Below, piece after piece: positions 9,654-18,021 of a stretch of 64,000 nt of DNA. This DNA comes from Bradyrhizobium cosmicum (GTDB lineage: Bacteria > Pseudomonadota > Alphaproteobacteria > Rhizobiales > Xanthobacteraceae). The stretch is from the NCBI RefSeq assembly GCF_007290395.2, contig NZ_CP041656.2, positions 6,076,001-6,140,000 on the forward strand, written 5' to 3'. Below the pieces are notes generated by a model. The model did not search any database, had not been told where the DNA came from, and saw nothing but the letters and a program-made list of their open reading frames with translations. Made by a program: the position numbers and the translations under genes. The stretch's first letter is position 1. Every line of letters begins with the position of its first letter.

Positions 9654-10484
9654 ATGCAGGTGAAGCGGATCATCGACGGCCAAGCCGCATCCGGCCTGAT
9701 GGAGCCGCTCACCGCGCTGGTGGTGAAGGCGGGCGAAGCGATCCTCGCGGTCAACCGCTCCGCAATGCGGGTCGACGGCAAGCAGGATGGCTCGCCCGTG
9801 ACCGAGGCCGACCTTGCCGCCGACCGCATCGTCGCGGACGGCCTGGCGCAGCTTGCGGGCGACGTGCCGACGCTATCGGAAGAGCGAACCCACCTCGCCT
9901 CGCCGCCATTTCTGGACAGCTTCTTCCTGATCGATCCGCTCGACGGCACCAAGGAGTTCGTCGCCGGCCGCGACGAGTTCACGGTCAACCTCGCTCTCGT
10001 CACCCGGGGCGTGCCGCTGCTCGGCATCGTCAGCGCGCCCGCGCTCGGGTTGCTCTGGCGCGGCATCGTCGGCCGCGGCGCCGAGCGCGTCAGATTCGAC
10101 GGCGCGACCATCGGTGCCGCCGAGCCGATCCATACCCGCCGGCTGCCGATTGCGGGCGAGCCCTGGATCGCGGCGGTGAGCCGCTCGCATGGCGACCCGA
10201 AGACCGAGGCGTTCATCGATGGCCGGCCCAATGCGGTCAGAAAGACCGTCGGCTCGGCCGTGAAATTCGGCCGGATCGCGGAGGGCAGCGCGGACATCTA
10301 TCCCCGTTTCGGACCCACCTGTGAATGGGACGTCGGGGCCGGCTGCGCGGTGGTCACCGCCGCCGGCGGCCGGGTCACCGACGGCAAGGGCGGCGAGCTC
10401 CGGTTCGGCCAGCGTGGCGATACCGGCTTTATCATCCCGGACTTCATCGCCTGGGGCGACCCGCAGGCGGCAGGCAGCTACTGA
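9654..10484 (+). CDS. cysQ: 3'(2'),5'-bisphosphate nucleotidase CysQ
   Basis: Hydrolyses 3'-phosphoadenosine 5'-phosphate (PAP), the by-product of sulfate assimilation, to AMP. The 276-residue protein belongs to the inositol-monophosphatase fold. Metal-site motifs are visible: SPVTEADLAAD (48-58), SEE (75-77), DPLDGTKEF (94-102) and the C-terminal CEWDVGAGCAVV. Divergent from chpT with a 171 bp gap. An earlier ATG a few bases upstream is out of frame, and the start at 9654 gives a normal length. Confidence 0.92.
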   Translation: MQVKRIIDGQAASGLMEPLTALVVKAGEAILAVNRSAMRVDGKQDGSPVTEADLAADRIVADGLAQLAGDVPTLSEERTHLASPPFLDSFFLIDPLDGTKEFVAGRDEFTVNLALVTRGVPLLGIVSAPALGLLWRGIVGRGAERVRFDGATIGAAEPIHTRRLPIAGEPWIAAVSRSHGDPKTEAFIDGRPNAVRKTVGSAVKFGRIAEGSADIYPRFGPTCEWDVGAGCAVVTAAGGRVTDGKGGELRFGQRGDTGFIIPDFIAWGDPQAAGSY

Positions 10485-11011
10485 CTGAGTTGTTTCTGCA
10501 GCGCCGGCCAGCGCTTGCGCACTTCATAGAGGAAGCGCTCCGGATCGGCGGCGAAGGCGTCGCGATTGGCCTCCCGGCTGAACAGATAGAGCCGCTGCGC
10601 CGAGATCACGTAGAAGCGGGGATTGGCCGCGATGGCGATGCCGCGGGCGATGTCGGCCGGATCGTAGCCGCCGAACTGCGGCCCATAGACCTCGGGATGG
10701 GCGAGGAAGGACGCGCGGTTGCCCTCGTTCCGGAAGCGCCAGACCGCGCCCCAGAGGTTCGCCTCGAACTCCGCCGTCCCCTGCACGGCCGCGCCGTCGA
10801 CGAAATAGGCGACCGGGTCGAAGCCCTCGATGGCCACGCCGCTGAAGCGGTTGACGACGATCCGTTCGGTGGTGGCGGCCTGAGCCGGCAACCCCGCGCA
10901 GGTGAGCCCAATGCCCGCCAGCAGGCAGACCAGGAAGCCGATCAAGGCAATTCCGGGGCGCAAAGGGCTATCTTCCTGCCGTTGTGCCGTCATAGTTGCT
11001 GCGGATAACAT
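10478..11011 (-). CDS. Secreted or anchored YHS-domain protein
   Basis: 177 residues with a hydrophobic N-terminal signal or anchor (about 19-46) followed by an exported domain. The core reads FSGVAIEGFDPVAYFVDGAAVQG, then WRFRNEGNRASFLAHPEVYGPQFGGYDP, the pattern of YHS-domain proteins in alphaproteobacteria. These are often called YHS or twin-arginine-type proteins of unknown function and are suspected to bind metal. Its last 7 bp overlap the end of cysQ on the other strand. An ATG at 10993 is an alternative start. Confidence 0.78.
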   Translation of the reverse strand: MLSAATMTAQRQEDSPLRPGIALIGFLVCLLAGIGLTCAGLPAQAATTERIVVNRFSGVAIEGFDPVAYFVDGAAVQGTAEFEANLWGAVWRFRNEGNRASFLAHPEVYGPQFGGYDPADIARGIAIAANPRFYVISAQRLYLFSREANRDAFAADPERFLYEVRKRWPALQKQLSQ

Positions 11012-11102
11012 CCGAGTCGAGGGGACATCCGGCGCAACCTAGGGCCGTGCCTGTTGGCGTCAGGTTAAGGAAGCGGCGGGATTCGATACCAGGGGTTCTT
11101 TT

Positions 11103-11711
11103 ATGACTTTCGCATCACGCCTTGCCGCAGTGGCGCTCATCGCGCTGGCTGGCTGGATCGTGCCGGCTTCCGCCCAGACGGCCGAGCCGGCGCCCAATCT
11201 GCCGCCGCCGCAGCGGACCCCGACGCCCAGCACCTACGGGCCGGACGAACTCGTCAACGCCGGCCACCGCTTCTTCGGCAACGTCTCGCGCGGGCTCGCC
11301 TCGATCATCGAGAAGGCGGTCAGCCAATGGGGCCTGCCGAACGGCTACATCCTGGGTGAGGAAGGCTCCGGCGCCTTCGTCGCCGGCCTGCGCTACGGCG
11401 AAGGCACGCTCTACACCAAGAACGCCGGCGACCTGCGCGTCTACTGGCAGGGCCCCTCGCTCGGCTTCGACTGGGGCGGCGACGGCGCGCGCACCATGAC
11501 GCTGGTCTACAACCTGCCCGCCACCAATGCGATCTACCAGCGCTTCGCCGGCCTCGACGGCTCCGCCTATATCATCGGCGGCTTCGGCATGACGGCGCTG
11601 ACCGCCAACAACATCGTGCTGGTGCCGATCCGCTCGGGCCTCGGCCTGCGCCTGGGAGCCAATATCGGCTATTTGAAATTCACCCCGCGCGCGACCTGGA
11701 ACCCGTTCTAG
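11103..11711 (+). CDS. eipA: Periplasmic envelope-integrity protein EipA (DUF1134)
   Basis: 202 residues with a signal peptide (cleavage near SAQTAEP, about residue 25) and a DUF1134 domain. The domain is recognised by GHRFFGNVSRGLASIIEKAV, YGEGTLYTKNAG, VYWQGPSLGFDWGGDGART and the C-terminal LGANIGYLKFTPRATWNPF. Brucella EipA is a soluble periplasmic beta-barrel needed for envelope stress resistance, and its gene is known to be activated by CtrA. A TTAA half-site lies about 37 bp upstream (11065-11068), but a single half-site is weak evidence. Confidence 0.88.
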   Translation: MTFASRLAAVALIALAGWIVPASAQTAEPAPNLPPPQRTPTPSTYGPDELVNAGHRFFGNVSRGLASIIEKAVSQWGLPNGYILGEEGSGAFVAGLRYGEGTLYTKNAGDLRVYWQGPSLGFDWGGDGARTMTLVYNLPATNAIYQRFAGLDGSAYIIGGFGMTALTANNIVLVPIRSGLGLRLGANIGYLKFTPRATWNPF

Positions 11712-11829
11712 GCGTCCTCCTCCGCTCAAGTTCCGGATTCACGTTAACAACAGGGCGGGGCTGGCTTTTTGCCGGCCCGCCATGCATTGTCCTTGGTGAA
11801 TTTTTCCTAAAGTCTGGGAGTTGTGGCCC

Positions 11830-13128
11830 ATGGTCGAACCGATCATGTACCTTGCGATCGGTTTCCTGCTCTCGATGCTGTGCGGGCTCGCCATCGTGCC
11901 GTTGGTGCATAACCGCGCAGTCCGCCTGACCACGCGGCGGCTCGAGGCCGCCACGCCGCTGTCGATGGCGGAGATCCAGGCCGACAAGGACCAGCTCCGC
12001 GCCGAATTCGCCATGTCGGCGCGGCGGCTCGAGATGAGCGTCGACCAGCTCAAGAACAAGACCACGAGCCAGCTCGCCGAGCTCGGCAAGAAGAGCGACG
12101 CCATCAACCGCATGAAGATCGAGCTCGGCGAGAAGAACGCCACGATCTTCGCGCTCGAGGCGCGCGAGAAGGCGGTGAAGGAACAGCTCCGCGCCACCGA
12201 GGAGGAATTCAACGCCAAGACCGAGGCGCTCCGCGCCGCCGAAATCGCGCTGACCGACAAGCAGAGCGAGCTTGCCAAGATCAACTCCGAACTGTCCGAC
12301 CGCTCGATGATGGCGGAGACCCGCCAGGTCGAGCTGGTCGCCGTGCGCGCGCAGATCGAGGAGCTCAAGAACCGCGTCGGCGATGCCGAGAAGGAATTCA
12401 CCGCGACGCAGGCGCGCCTCGCGCAGGAGCGGACCGAATCCGAGACCGCCTCGCGCGAGCTCGGCGAGGCCCGCGGCCGCGTCGAGAATCTGAGCCAGCG
12501 CGTCACCGAGCTCGACCGCCAGCTGATGCTGCAGGTCAAGGAAGCCGAGATGCTGTCGAGCCGCGTCGCCGACCTCGAGGGCCGGCTTGCCACCCAGGGC
12601 AAGCTGCTCGCCGAGCGCGACTACGAGAACAACCAGCTCCGCCAGGCAAGCGAGAACTCCGAACGCACCATCAAGGAGCTGCGCGTCGAGATCGCGGCCC
12701 TGAGCGGCGGCAGGTCCTCGGCTGCGGTCGAAGCGCTTCGCGCGGAAAAGGCCGCGCTGGAGGAACAGCTCGGCACCGCCCGCGACGAGCGCGCAAAGCT
12801 GCAGCGCGACCTCAATGCGATCCAGCAGCAGGCGGAAAGCTCCTGGGCGACCGAGCGCATGGAGAACGCGCTGCTGCGCGAGCGCATCAACGACATCGCC
12901 GCCGAAGTGGCCAAGCTCGCGATGCAGCTCGAAGGCCCGAACTCGCCGATCGAGGCGCTGCTCGCCGCCGAAGCCGGCCAGCCGCCGCGGCCGGCGCCTC
13001 GCCCGGCCAATGACGCCGCGACCAACGGCGCGGCCACCCCCAGCCTGCCCGAAGGCGGCGGAACGCTGGCCGACCGCATCCGCGCACTGCAGGCCCACGC
13101 CTCCCGCGCCCGCCAGCAGGGCGCGTGA
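11830..13128 (+). CDS. Membrane-anchored long coiled-coil protein, function unknown
   Basis: 432 residues: one N-terminal transmembrane segment (about residues 5-26, MYLAIGFLLSMLCGLAIVPL), then about 300 residues of Glu/Lys/Gln/Ala-rich heptad sequence (SELAKINSELSDRS, LSQRVTELDRQL, RDERAKLQRDLNAIQQQ), and a Pro/Ala-rich tail. The ATG at 11830 is preferred over an in-frame TTG at 11821, since GGAG (11817-11820) is well spaced only for the ATG. The architecture suggests a cytoplasmic scaffold tethered to the membrane. No enzymatic motif is visible. Confidence 0.8.
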   Translation: MVEPIMYLAIGFLLSMLCGLAIVPLVHNRAVRLTTRRLEAATPLSMAEIQADKDQLRAEFAMSARRLEMSVDQLKNKTTSQLAELGKKSDAINRMKIELGEKNATIFALEAREKAVKEQLRATEEEFNAKTEALRAAEIALTDKQSELAKINSELSDRSMMAETRQVELVAVRAQIEELKNRVGDAEKEFTATQARLAQERTESETASRELGEARGRVENLSQRVTELDRQLMLQVKEAEMLSSRVADLEGRLATQGKLLAERDYENNQLRQASENSERTIKELRVEIAALSGGRSSAAVEALRAEKAALEEQLGTARDERAKLQRDLNAIQQQAESSWATERMENALLRERINDIAAEVAKLAMQLEGPNSPIEALLAAEAGQPPRPAPRPANDAATNGAATPSLPEGGGTLADRIRALQAHASRARQQGA

Positions 13129-13202
13129 GCCGGCCGAACCCCGGTTTCCTGCGGATTGCACAATTGACGGCAGCTTTTCCGGGCCTCGGACGGCCTGGAA
13201 AC

Positions 13203-13231
13203 TTGACACTTTCGGCCCGCACTTCTAAATC
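13203..13231 (+). promoter_or_regulatory. Sigma70-type promoter of tRNA-Val
   Basis: A perfect -35 TTGACA (13203-13208), a 17 bp spacer and a -10 TAAATC (13226-13231). It lies about 54 bp upstream of the tRNA 5' end, in the right direction, with no other gene to serve. Confidence 0.75.
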
Positions 13232-13284
13232 GCGGGCTCGATGCGCCGGCCGGGCCAAAGTCCGGCCGCCTGCATGATGGTCCC

Positions 13285-13359
13285 GGGCGCATAGCTCAGC
13301 GGGAGAGCGTTCCCTTCACACGGGAGAGGTCCAAGGTTCGATCCCTTGTGCGCCCACCA
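13285..13359 (+). tRNA. tRNA-Val (anticodon CAC), CCA encoded
   Basis: The cloverleaf folds by eye. The acceptor stem GGGCGCA (13285-13291) pairs with TGCGCCC (13349-13355). The D-arm is GCTC...GAGC. The anticodon stem TTCCC/GGGAG encloses the loop TTCACAC, giving anticodon CAC for valine GTG codons. The T-arm has GGTTCGATCC. Discriminator A13356 is followed by an encoded CCA (13357-13359). Confidence 0.95.
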
Positions 13360-13728
13360 CGCTTCGCCAAAAGGCTTCGCGTGGCGCAGCCACGCCAATG
13401 ATGGCGAAGCGTGTCCGGCATAGCTCGAAGAGCGTCGACGGACTGGTGCGTCTTGCTCCCGCTCAAAATGTCGAAAACAACCCCATGCACAGTAGCCGAC
13501 ATCCGTCGGATCAAGATATTGCGCATTTTCCGAAATTTGCTTGCGCCGTCGGGCGAAACAGGGGCATGATGGCATCGTCCGGGAAGTGTCGTGGTACATC
13601 GGCTTTTTGTTTTGCGCATGAGGCTTCGTCGTCTTGCGAGCGCAGCGAAGCAATCCAGATTCTTTCCGCGGAGACAGACTGGATTGCTTCGCTGCGCTCG
13701 CAATGACGGAGCAAGGGTCGAGACCGCC
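13360..13728. other. 369 bp intergenic region without a gene
   Basis: Between tRNA-Val and the DedA-like gene I see no supportable coding sequence. Open frames here run through the palindromic repeat at 13634-13703 and have no ribosome site or family resemblance. A short palindrome follows the tRNA CCA end (CGCTTCGCC...GGCGAAGCG, about 13360-13410) and may end the tRNA transcript. Confidence 0.7.
13634..13703. repeat. RPE-type palindromic element, copy 1
   Basis: Perfect 25 bp inverted arms, 13634-13658 (starting TTGCGAGCGCAGCGAAGC) and 13679-13703, separated by 20 bp. The same arms occur at 35789-35868 and 41894-41973. This is a dispersed palindromic element, with no coding capacity. Confidence 0.9.
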
Positions 13729-14406
13729 TCAACCAACCCGCTGCGGCCGCAGGGCCGCGTAGAGACCGACCAGCGTTCCGATCCCGACCAGCGCTGCCGC
13801 CAGCAGCACCTGCAATTCGCCATCATCGGTCGTGCCGACCGACGACACCAGTCTGGTTACGACGACGAACAGGATGCCCACGGCGGCTGCTGCGCCCACG
13901 CTGAGATAGGCGAGTTCGCGCGTCAGGCTGCGGCCGAGAAGTCCGAGTGCCGTGAAATACATCGCGCAGGCGTTGGGATGAACGAACAGGGCGACGCGCG
14001 CGTAGCGGCCGTAGGCGTCGAGGAGAGACTCGCAGCGGTGCAGTGCCGCTTTCGAGGCCACCCGCTGCAGGAGCGGCCTGAAAAAACGCGCCTGTCCGTA
14101 ACTGAGAATGGCGCCCGCGATGATGGCGAGCCACGCCACGATGAACACGGAGGTATCCGCGGGCTTCGGATTGAGCGCCACGGACATCAGGATCAGGGCA
14201 GTGCCGGGAAAATAGCCGAAATACGGGAAGACCGACTCCAGCAGCACGCAGACGAACATGAAGACCAGAAACCACGACGACCCGGTCGCGCCCTGGACGA
14301 TGGCGTTCAGGTCGAACAGGTTCGTCCTGTACAGGACGAGGTACATGCAGGTGGCCAATCCGGCCAGCGCATAGAACGGCAATGCCCCCGACAGAAACCG
14401 TCTCAT
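13729..14406 (-). CDS. DedA/VTT-like integral membrane protein
   Basis: 225 residues with about six hydrophobic segments. The stretch LLESVFPYFGYFPGTALILMSVAL followed by an Ala/Gly-rich helix with GAILSYGQARFF resembles the re-entrant core of DedA/VTT proteins, which are linked to lipid scrambling or membrane homeostasis. The next part, YARVALFVHPNACAMYFTALGLLGRS, fits the second half of that core. The start codon overlaps the stop of the GreA-like gene (ATGA), so the two are translationally coupled. The family call is tentative because key DedA charges are not clearly conserved. Confidence 0.6.
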   Translation of the reverse strand: MRRFLSGALPFYALAGLATCMYLVLYRTNLFDLNAIVQGATGSSWFLVFMFVCVLLESVFPYFGYFPGTALILMSVALNPKPADTSVFIVAWLAIIAGAILSYGQARFFRPLLQRVASKAALHRCESLLDAYGRYARVALFVHPNACAMYFTALGLLGRSLTRELAYLSVGAAAAVGILFVVVTRLVSSVGTTDDGELQVLLAAALVGIGTLVGLYAALRPQRVG

Positions 14407-14915
14407 TCAGTCATCGGGCTTTGTTGCGCGGGCAGCCCGATCGACAAGATCTCGATCTCCTGCGAGCCGGAGCCCACGACATCGCCGACTGCCTTCCCCA
14501 TCAGCGACTTCGCGACGGGCGCCACGAACGAGATCGATCCTTCCTTCGGATCGGCCTCGTCCTCGCCGACGATACGATAGGTCTGCACGCGGCCGTCGGC
14601 GCGGCTGAAGGTGACGCTGCTGCCAAAGGCGACGATATCGGTCGACGTAGGGGTGGGCATGAGCTGCACCGTGCGCAGCCGTTCGGTGAGATAGCGGGCA
14701 TCACGCAACGGCACCGCCGACTGCCGGCGCTTTTCGTTGACGTCCTCGATGGCTTGCGCGGCTTCATAAGCCTCGCGCGCCGCCTGGAGCTGCGCCTGCA
14801 ATGCCTGCAGGCCCGTTTCCGTCACGAGGTTTGGATGCGGCGAGATCGGCCGATCCGGCAACAGCGTCTCTGACGCAGTCTCGGCGCTCTCTTCCTTGGT
14901 AAAGGCGACGCTCAA
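14403..14915 (-). CDS. GreA/GreB-family transcription elongation factor
   Basis: About 170 residues. An N-terminal coiled-coil stretch (TETGLQALQAQLQAAREAYEAAQ...) is followed by an FKBP-like C-terminal domain, with VAFGSSVTFSRADGRVQTYRIVGEDEADPKEGSISFVAPVAKSLMGKAVGD being the GreA/GreB C-terminal signature. These factors bind RNA polymerase and help cleave backtracked RNA. I place the start at a TTG at 14915 (LSVAFTKEES..., matching the usual MSVAFTKE N-terminus of this subfamily, with GGGA upstream); an in-frame ATG at 14963 would overlap the preceding gene. It is coupled to the DedA-like gene downstream. Confidence 0.85.
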   Translation of the reverse strand: MSVAFTKEESAETASETLLPDRPISPHPNLVTETGLQALQAQLQAAREAYEAAQAIEDVNEKRRQSAVPLRDARYLTERLRTVQLMPTPTSTDIVAFGSSVTFSRADGRVQTYRIVGEDEADPKEGSISFVAPVAKSLMGKAVGDVVGSGSQEIEILSIGLPAQQSPMTE

Positions 14916-14952
14916 CTCGAAAATCCCGTCGAACAGTTTCGTAAGGTGCGGA

Positions 14953-15477
14953 CTATACCTCAAGTTCGACGAAGCGGCGCAGCTTGAACACGATATCCGG
15001 CAGGGCCTGGCGGAACCGGGTCGCGTTGGGGAAACTGGTCGAGAACGGCGCGAAGGTGATCATCGCGTTCCAGTTCCGGTAACCGTAGACCGTGACGGAA
15101 GCGCCGGTCGCCGGAAAATCCTCCAGCTTGCGCAGCTCGCCAAGCACGAGATCGGCAATCGCGTCCGCGGGCAGCAACTGCTTGCCGTCCGCAGTCGTGG
15201 CGATTTTCGGCGGCGGCTCGACCGGCTTCTCGACCGGCCCCGTGGCGACCGGCGTGGCACTTGGCGCGAAACTTGGGGCGTTCTCGGAGGGGGCGTTCCC
15301 GGATTCGGCCGGTGCCTCATCGGGAATGGCGGCCGCGACCTGCTCAAATCCGTTGGTCGGCGCTGTCGGTGGAACCTCGGTCAGCGGCGGCGGTGCGATG
15401 GTATCTGCGCGCTTGTTGCCACCCAGGATGCTGCTGATCATGGCCACAAGGCCAGCATCCTTCACGTCGTCACTCAT
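14953..15477 (-). CDS. Conserved hypothetical protein with Pro-rich linker
   Basis: 174 residues, start ATG at 15477 with a strong GGGGGAG ribosome site. The N-terminal 25 residues (MSDDVKDAGLVAMISSILGG) and a compact C-terminal domain (about 95-174: ADAIADLVLGELRKLEDFPATGASVTVYGYRNWNAMITFAP...) flank a Pro/Ala/Ser-rich linker. No signal peptide is apparent. I do not recognise a family. It ends 38 bp before the chosen GreA-like start, so it may form an operon with the GreA-like and DedA-like genes. Confidence 0.7.
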   Translation of the reverse strand: MSDDVKDAGLVAMISSILGGNKRADTIAPPPLTEVPPTAPTNGFEQVAAAIPDEAPAESGNAPSENAPSFAPSATPVATGPVEKPVEPPPKIATTADGKQLLPADAIADLVLGELRKLEDFPATGASVTVYGYRNWNAMITFAPFSTSFPNATRFRQALPDIVFKLRRFVELEV

Positions 15478-15627
15478 TACTCCCCCCGGCTTCGGGCTAT
15501 TCTACACTCCTCTGGCGGACCGCCACAACGGATGTGTGGCCGGGCCCCGCCTGTCCAAGGCCGTCTTCAGGTCCTCGATGGCATCGGCAGTGCGGCGTCT
15601 GGTCACGCCGCGCCGCCGTGCGATCCG

Positions 15628-15975
15628 TCACTGCTTATCGAACGGAATATACTGCTGGTACTGCTTGGGCACCGAGCTGCGGTAGCGCGCCGGAACGGTG
15701 CCGCTGTCGACCGAATGATCGATCTCCTGCTGCCGGGTCATCTTCTTCTTCGGCTGCTTCTTCGACGCGCTCTTTTTGGAGTCGGTCGGCTGGCTCGAGG
15801 TGTCGGTGGTTGCAGCCGGCGCCGCTGTCGTCGGCGTGGAGGTCGCGGCCGGCGCAGCGGTCGCCGCGGGCGCTGCCGTTGCTCCGGCGGCCGGGGCGGT
15901 CTGCGCCAGCGCGAACGATGTTTGCACGAGAAGCGCCAGCGCTGCGGTCGCAGCCAGCACATATGATTTTTGCAT
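15628..15975 (-). CDS. Small secreted Ala/Pro/Thr-rich protein
   Basis: 115 residues, start MQKSYVLAATAALALL at 15975 with GGAGG 6 bp upstream. A signal peptide (cleavage after ALAQ, about residue 24) precedes an Ala/Pro/Thr-rich stretch and a basic segment (DSKKSASKKQPKKKMTRQQE). The C-terminus reads SGTVPARYRSSVPKQYQQYIPFDKQ. Tails of this type occur in many small exported rhizobial proteins. Function unknown. Confidence 0.72.
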   Translation of the reverse strand: MQKSYVLAATAALALLVQTSFALAQTAPAAGATAAPAATAAPAATSTPTTAAPAATTDTSSQPTDSKKSASKKQPKKKMTRQQEIDHSVDSGTVPARYRSSVPKQYQQYIPFDKQ

Positions 15976-16270
15976 CAAAACCTCCAAAATGACCTGATCC
16001 CGAATGAGGCAAAGCGTCGGCCCCGGGATCGAATTGTTCAAGCCCGGCCACGATAGGGCGGAAGCCGGCCGCGAACTGTGGCCGAGATCACATAGCTCAC
16101 CGCGGCTTGCTCCATCATAGACTCATGTCGAACGCCGCGCCCACTGCGGACACCAAGACAAGCACGACAAAGTGTCGGGCTCGCCCTGGAACATGCGGAC
16201 TGAGCTGATGTTCCACATTCAAACATTCCTGTCCTCAAGCGTTCTTGCACCCACTCCAAAGGAGATCGAC

Positions 16271-16504
16271 ATGCGTCGCACCATCCTCACCCTCGCATCG
16301 TTCGCGGCCCTGATCGCCGCGACCGTCCCGGCAACCCAGGCCCACGCCGCCAACGACAGATACTGCCTGCAAGGCCGCATGTGGGGTTATCCCGGCAACT
16401 GCCAGTTCGCGAGCTACCAGCAGTGTCAGGCCACGGCCTCCGGCACGTCGGCCTATTGCGGCGTCAATCCGCGCTACGCTTACTCACAGCAGCGCGCTTA
16501 CTGA
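16271..16504 (+). CDS. Small secreted DUF3551 protein
   Basis: 77 residues, start at 16271 directly after GGAG (16261-16264). A signal peptide (MRRTILTLASFAALIAATVP, cleavage near HAA) precedes the domain NDRYCLQGRMWGYPGNCQFASYQQC, with four cysteines that could form two disulfides. DUF3551 proteins are numerous in Bradyrhizobium and have no known function. A longer open frame from 16172 is rejected because it lacks a ribosome site. Confidence 0.82.
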   Translation: MRRTILTLASFAALIAATVPATQAHAANDRYCLQGRMWGYPGNCQFASYQQCQATASGTSAYCGVNPRYAYSQQRAY

Positions 16505-16809
16505 CGAGACGACGCCTGAAAACATGCGGCGTGCCGGATAGCGCACGCCGCTCGCCAGGCGGGCCAAGGCTCAGGCTTGCGCCGTACACTTCATCTCCAC
16601 ACCACCGCCGAGCGCCTCCGCGAGCTGTTGACCGGCGCTGAAGCCATATCGTCGTGGGCAGGTATGGTGCGAACTTGCCACAACCGGGCGCGAAAACCCT
16701 GCGCGCTCGAGGCTGCGGGTTGTCCCGTTTCTGCAAGTCATGACAATCGGCATCAGGATGCTCATTCCGATTCGCAGGGCATCATGACAGGCAGGCTGAG
16801 GACGTCGTC
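16505..16809. other. 305 bp intergenic region with a GC-rich hairpin
   Basis: No credible gene. A perfect hairpin pairs GCGGCGTGC (16526-16534) with GCACGCCGC (16543-16551) just after the DUF3551 stop; without a T-run it is at best a weak terminator. The rest is probably the promoter and leader of the outer-membrane protein gene. Confidence 0.55.
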
Positions 16810-17754
16810 GTGCACAGGGCAGCATTCATCGCATCCGGCCTCTTCCTGCTCACCGCTCCGGCAATCGCCGCCGATCTGCCGATCAAGGCCGTCAGGCCCG
16901 AGCCGCCCAATCTTTGGCAGATCGAGGTCGGCGCACGGTACTGGTACAGCATCGGCCGCACCGCTTACGATTTGCACACCAGCGGCGCGAGATCTTCCCC
17001 GGTCATCTCGAGGCTCGACTATCACAACATGAGCACGCATTCGGGAGAAGTCTTCTTCCGGATCGACAGCCCCACGAAGTTCTTCGTGAAGGGCTACGGA
17101 GGCTATGGAGGCATCACCGGCGGCACCATGAACGACGAGGATTTTCCGCCGTTCTTCAACGGGCCGTACACGAAGACGGAGAGCCAGACGCGCGGATTCC
17201 TCGGCTACGCCAATCTCGATCTCGGCTATTCATTCTACGAGTCCCACCCCGTCAATGCGGAGCCGCGCCTTCGTCTGGGTGCCTTCGTCGGCTACCATTA
17301 CCTCGGCGAAATGGCCAATGCATGGGGCTGTCGACAGACCGAGCCTGGCGGCGATATCTGCGAAGGCGCCCGCGTCCTCGCCGGCAACGTCAAGGTCATC
17401 ACCGAGCGCGACATCCTGCACTCCGCCCGCGCGGGCGCCGTGGCCGATCTCTGGTTTACGCCGGCACTCAAGCTGACGGTCGACGCCGCCTACACTTATT
17501 CCGACGTGAGAGCTTTCGACACGCACTACTTCACCTTCGGCACCGAGCCCTCTCGCGGCTACGGCCATGGCTTCCAGCTCGAGACGGTGATTTCCTACGC
17601 CGTGACGCCCAACGCAAATGTCGGAATTGGCGCCCGGTACTGGTACACCGGAATCAACAACTTCACCGAGCCTGCGAGCGGCACAGCGGGGCAGGCGGAG
17701 ACCTATCAGGTCGACCGATACGGCACCTTCATCCAAAGCAGCTTCAAGTTCTGA
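16810..17754 (+). CDS. Outer-membrane beta-barrel protein
   Basis: 314 residues from a GTG start at 16810. A signal peptide (MHRAAFIASGLFLLTAPAIAADLP) precedes a mature part of alternating beta strands with many Tyr and Gly residues (VGARYWYSIGRTAYDL, FVKGYGGYGG, LRLGAFVGYHYLGEM, NANVGIGARYWYTGI). The chain ends in phenylalanine (SSFKF), the usual recognition signal for outer-membrane barrel assembly. The strand pattern suggests 10-12 strands. Substrate or role unknown; omptin-like or porin-like possibilities cannot be separated by eye. Confidence 0.78.
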   Translation: MHRAAFIASGLFLLTAPAIAADLPIKAVRPEPPNLWQIEVGARYWYSIGRTAYDLHTSGARSSPVISRLDYHNMSTHSGEVFFRIDSPTKFFVKGYGGYGGITGGTMNDEDFPPFFNGPYTKTESQTRGFLGYANLDLGYSFYESHPVNAEPRLRLGAFVGYHYLGEMANAWGCRQTEPGGDICEGARVLAGNVKVITERDILHSARAGAVADLWFTPALKLTVDAAYTYSDVRAFDTHYFTFGTEPSRGYGHGFQLETVISYAVTPNANVGIGARYWYTGINNFTEPASGTAGQAETYQVDRYGTFIQSSFKF

Positions 17755-18021
17755 CCGCGGAAGCGCGGACTCGCGTCTATACCGGCAAGCACGCGCTGTT
17801 CGCCGGTCGATGACGAGAATGTTATCCGTCACCGCCGCGCAGCAAATTCACGATGCGCCGCCGTGGCTTGTTTGCAGGCACCTCCCTCCGAAAAGTCGTT
17901 GACCCCGGGCAATTGTGATCCATCTCGCTCGTGGCGGGCGTGATCGCTCCTAGGCTGCAAACTCCAGCGCAGAAAACCCAGGCCCGATCTGTTTCATCTC
18001 GACTTTTCAGGGAGGTTCTTC

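Noticed and set aside
13285..13728. tRNA-Val as an integration site for a mobile island
   Set aside because: No integrase, no direct repeat of the tRNA 3' end and no change in gene type nearby were found. The palindromes are the dispersed kind seen elsewhere.
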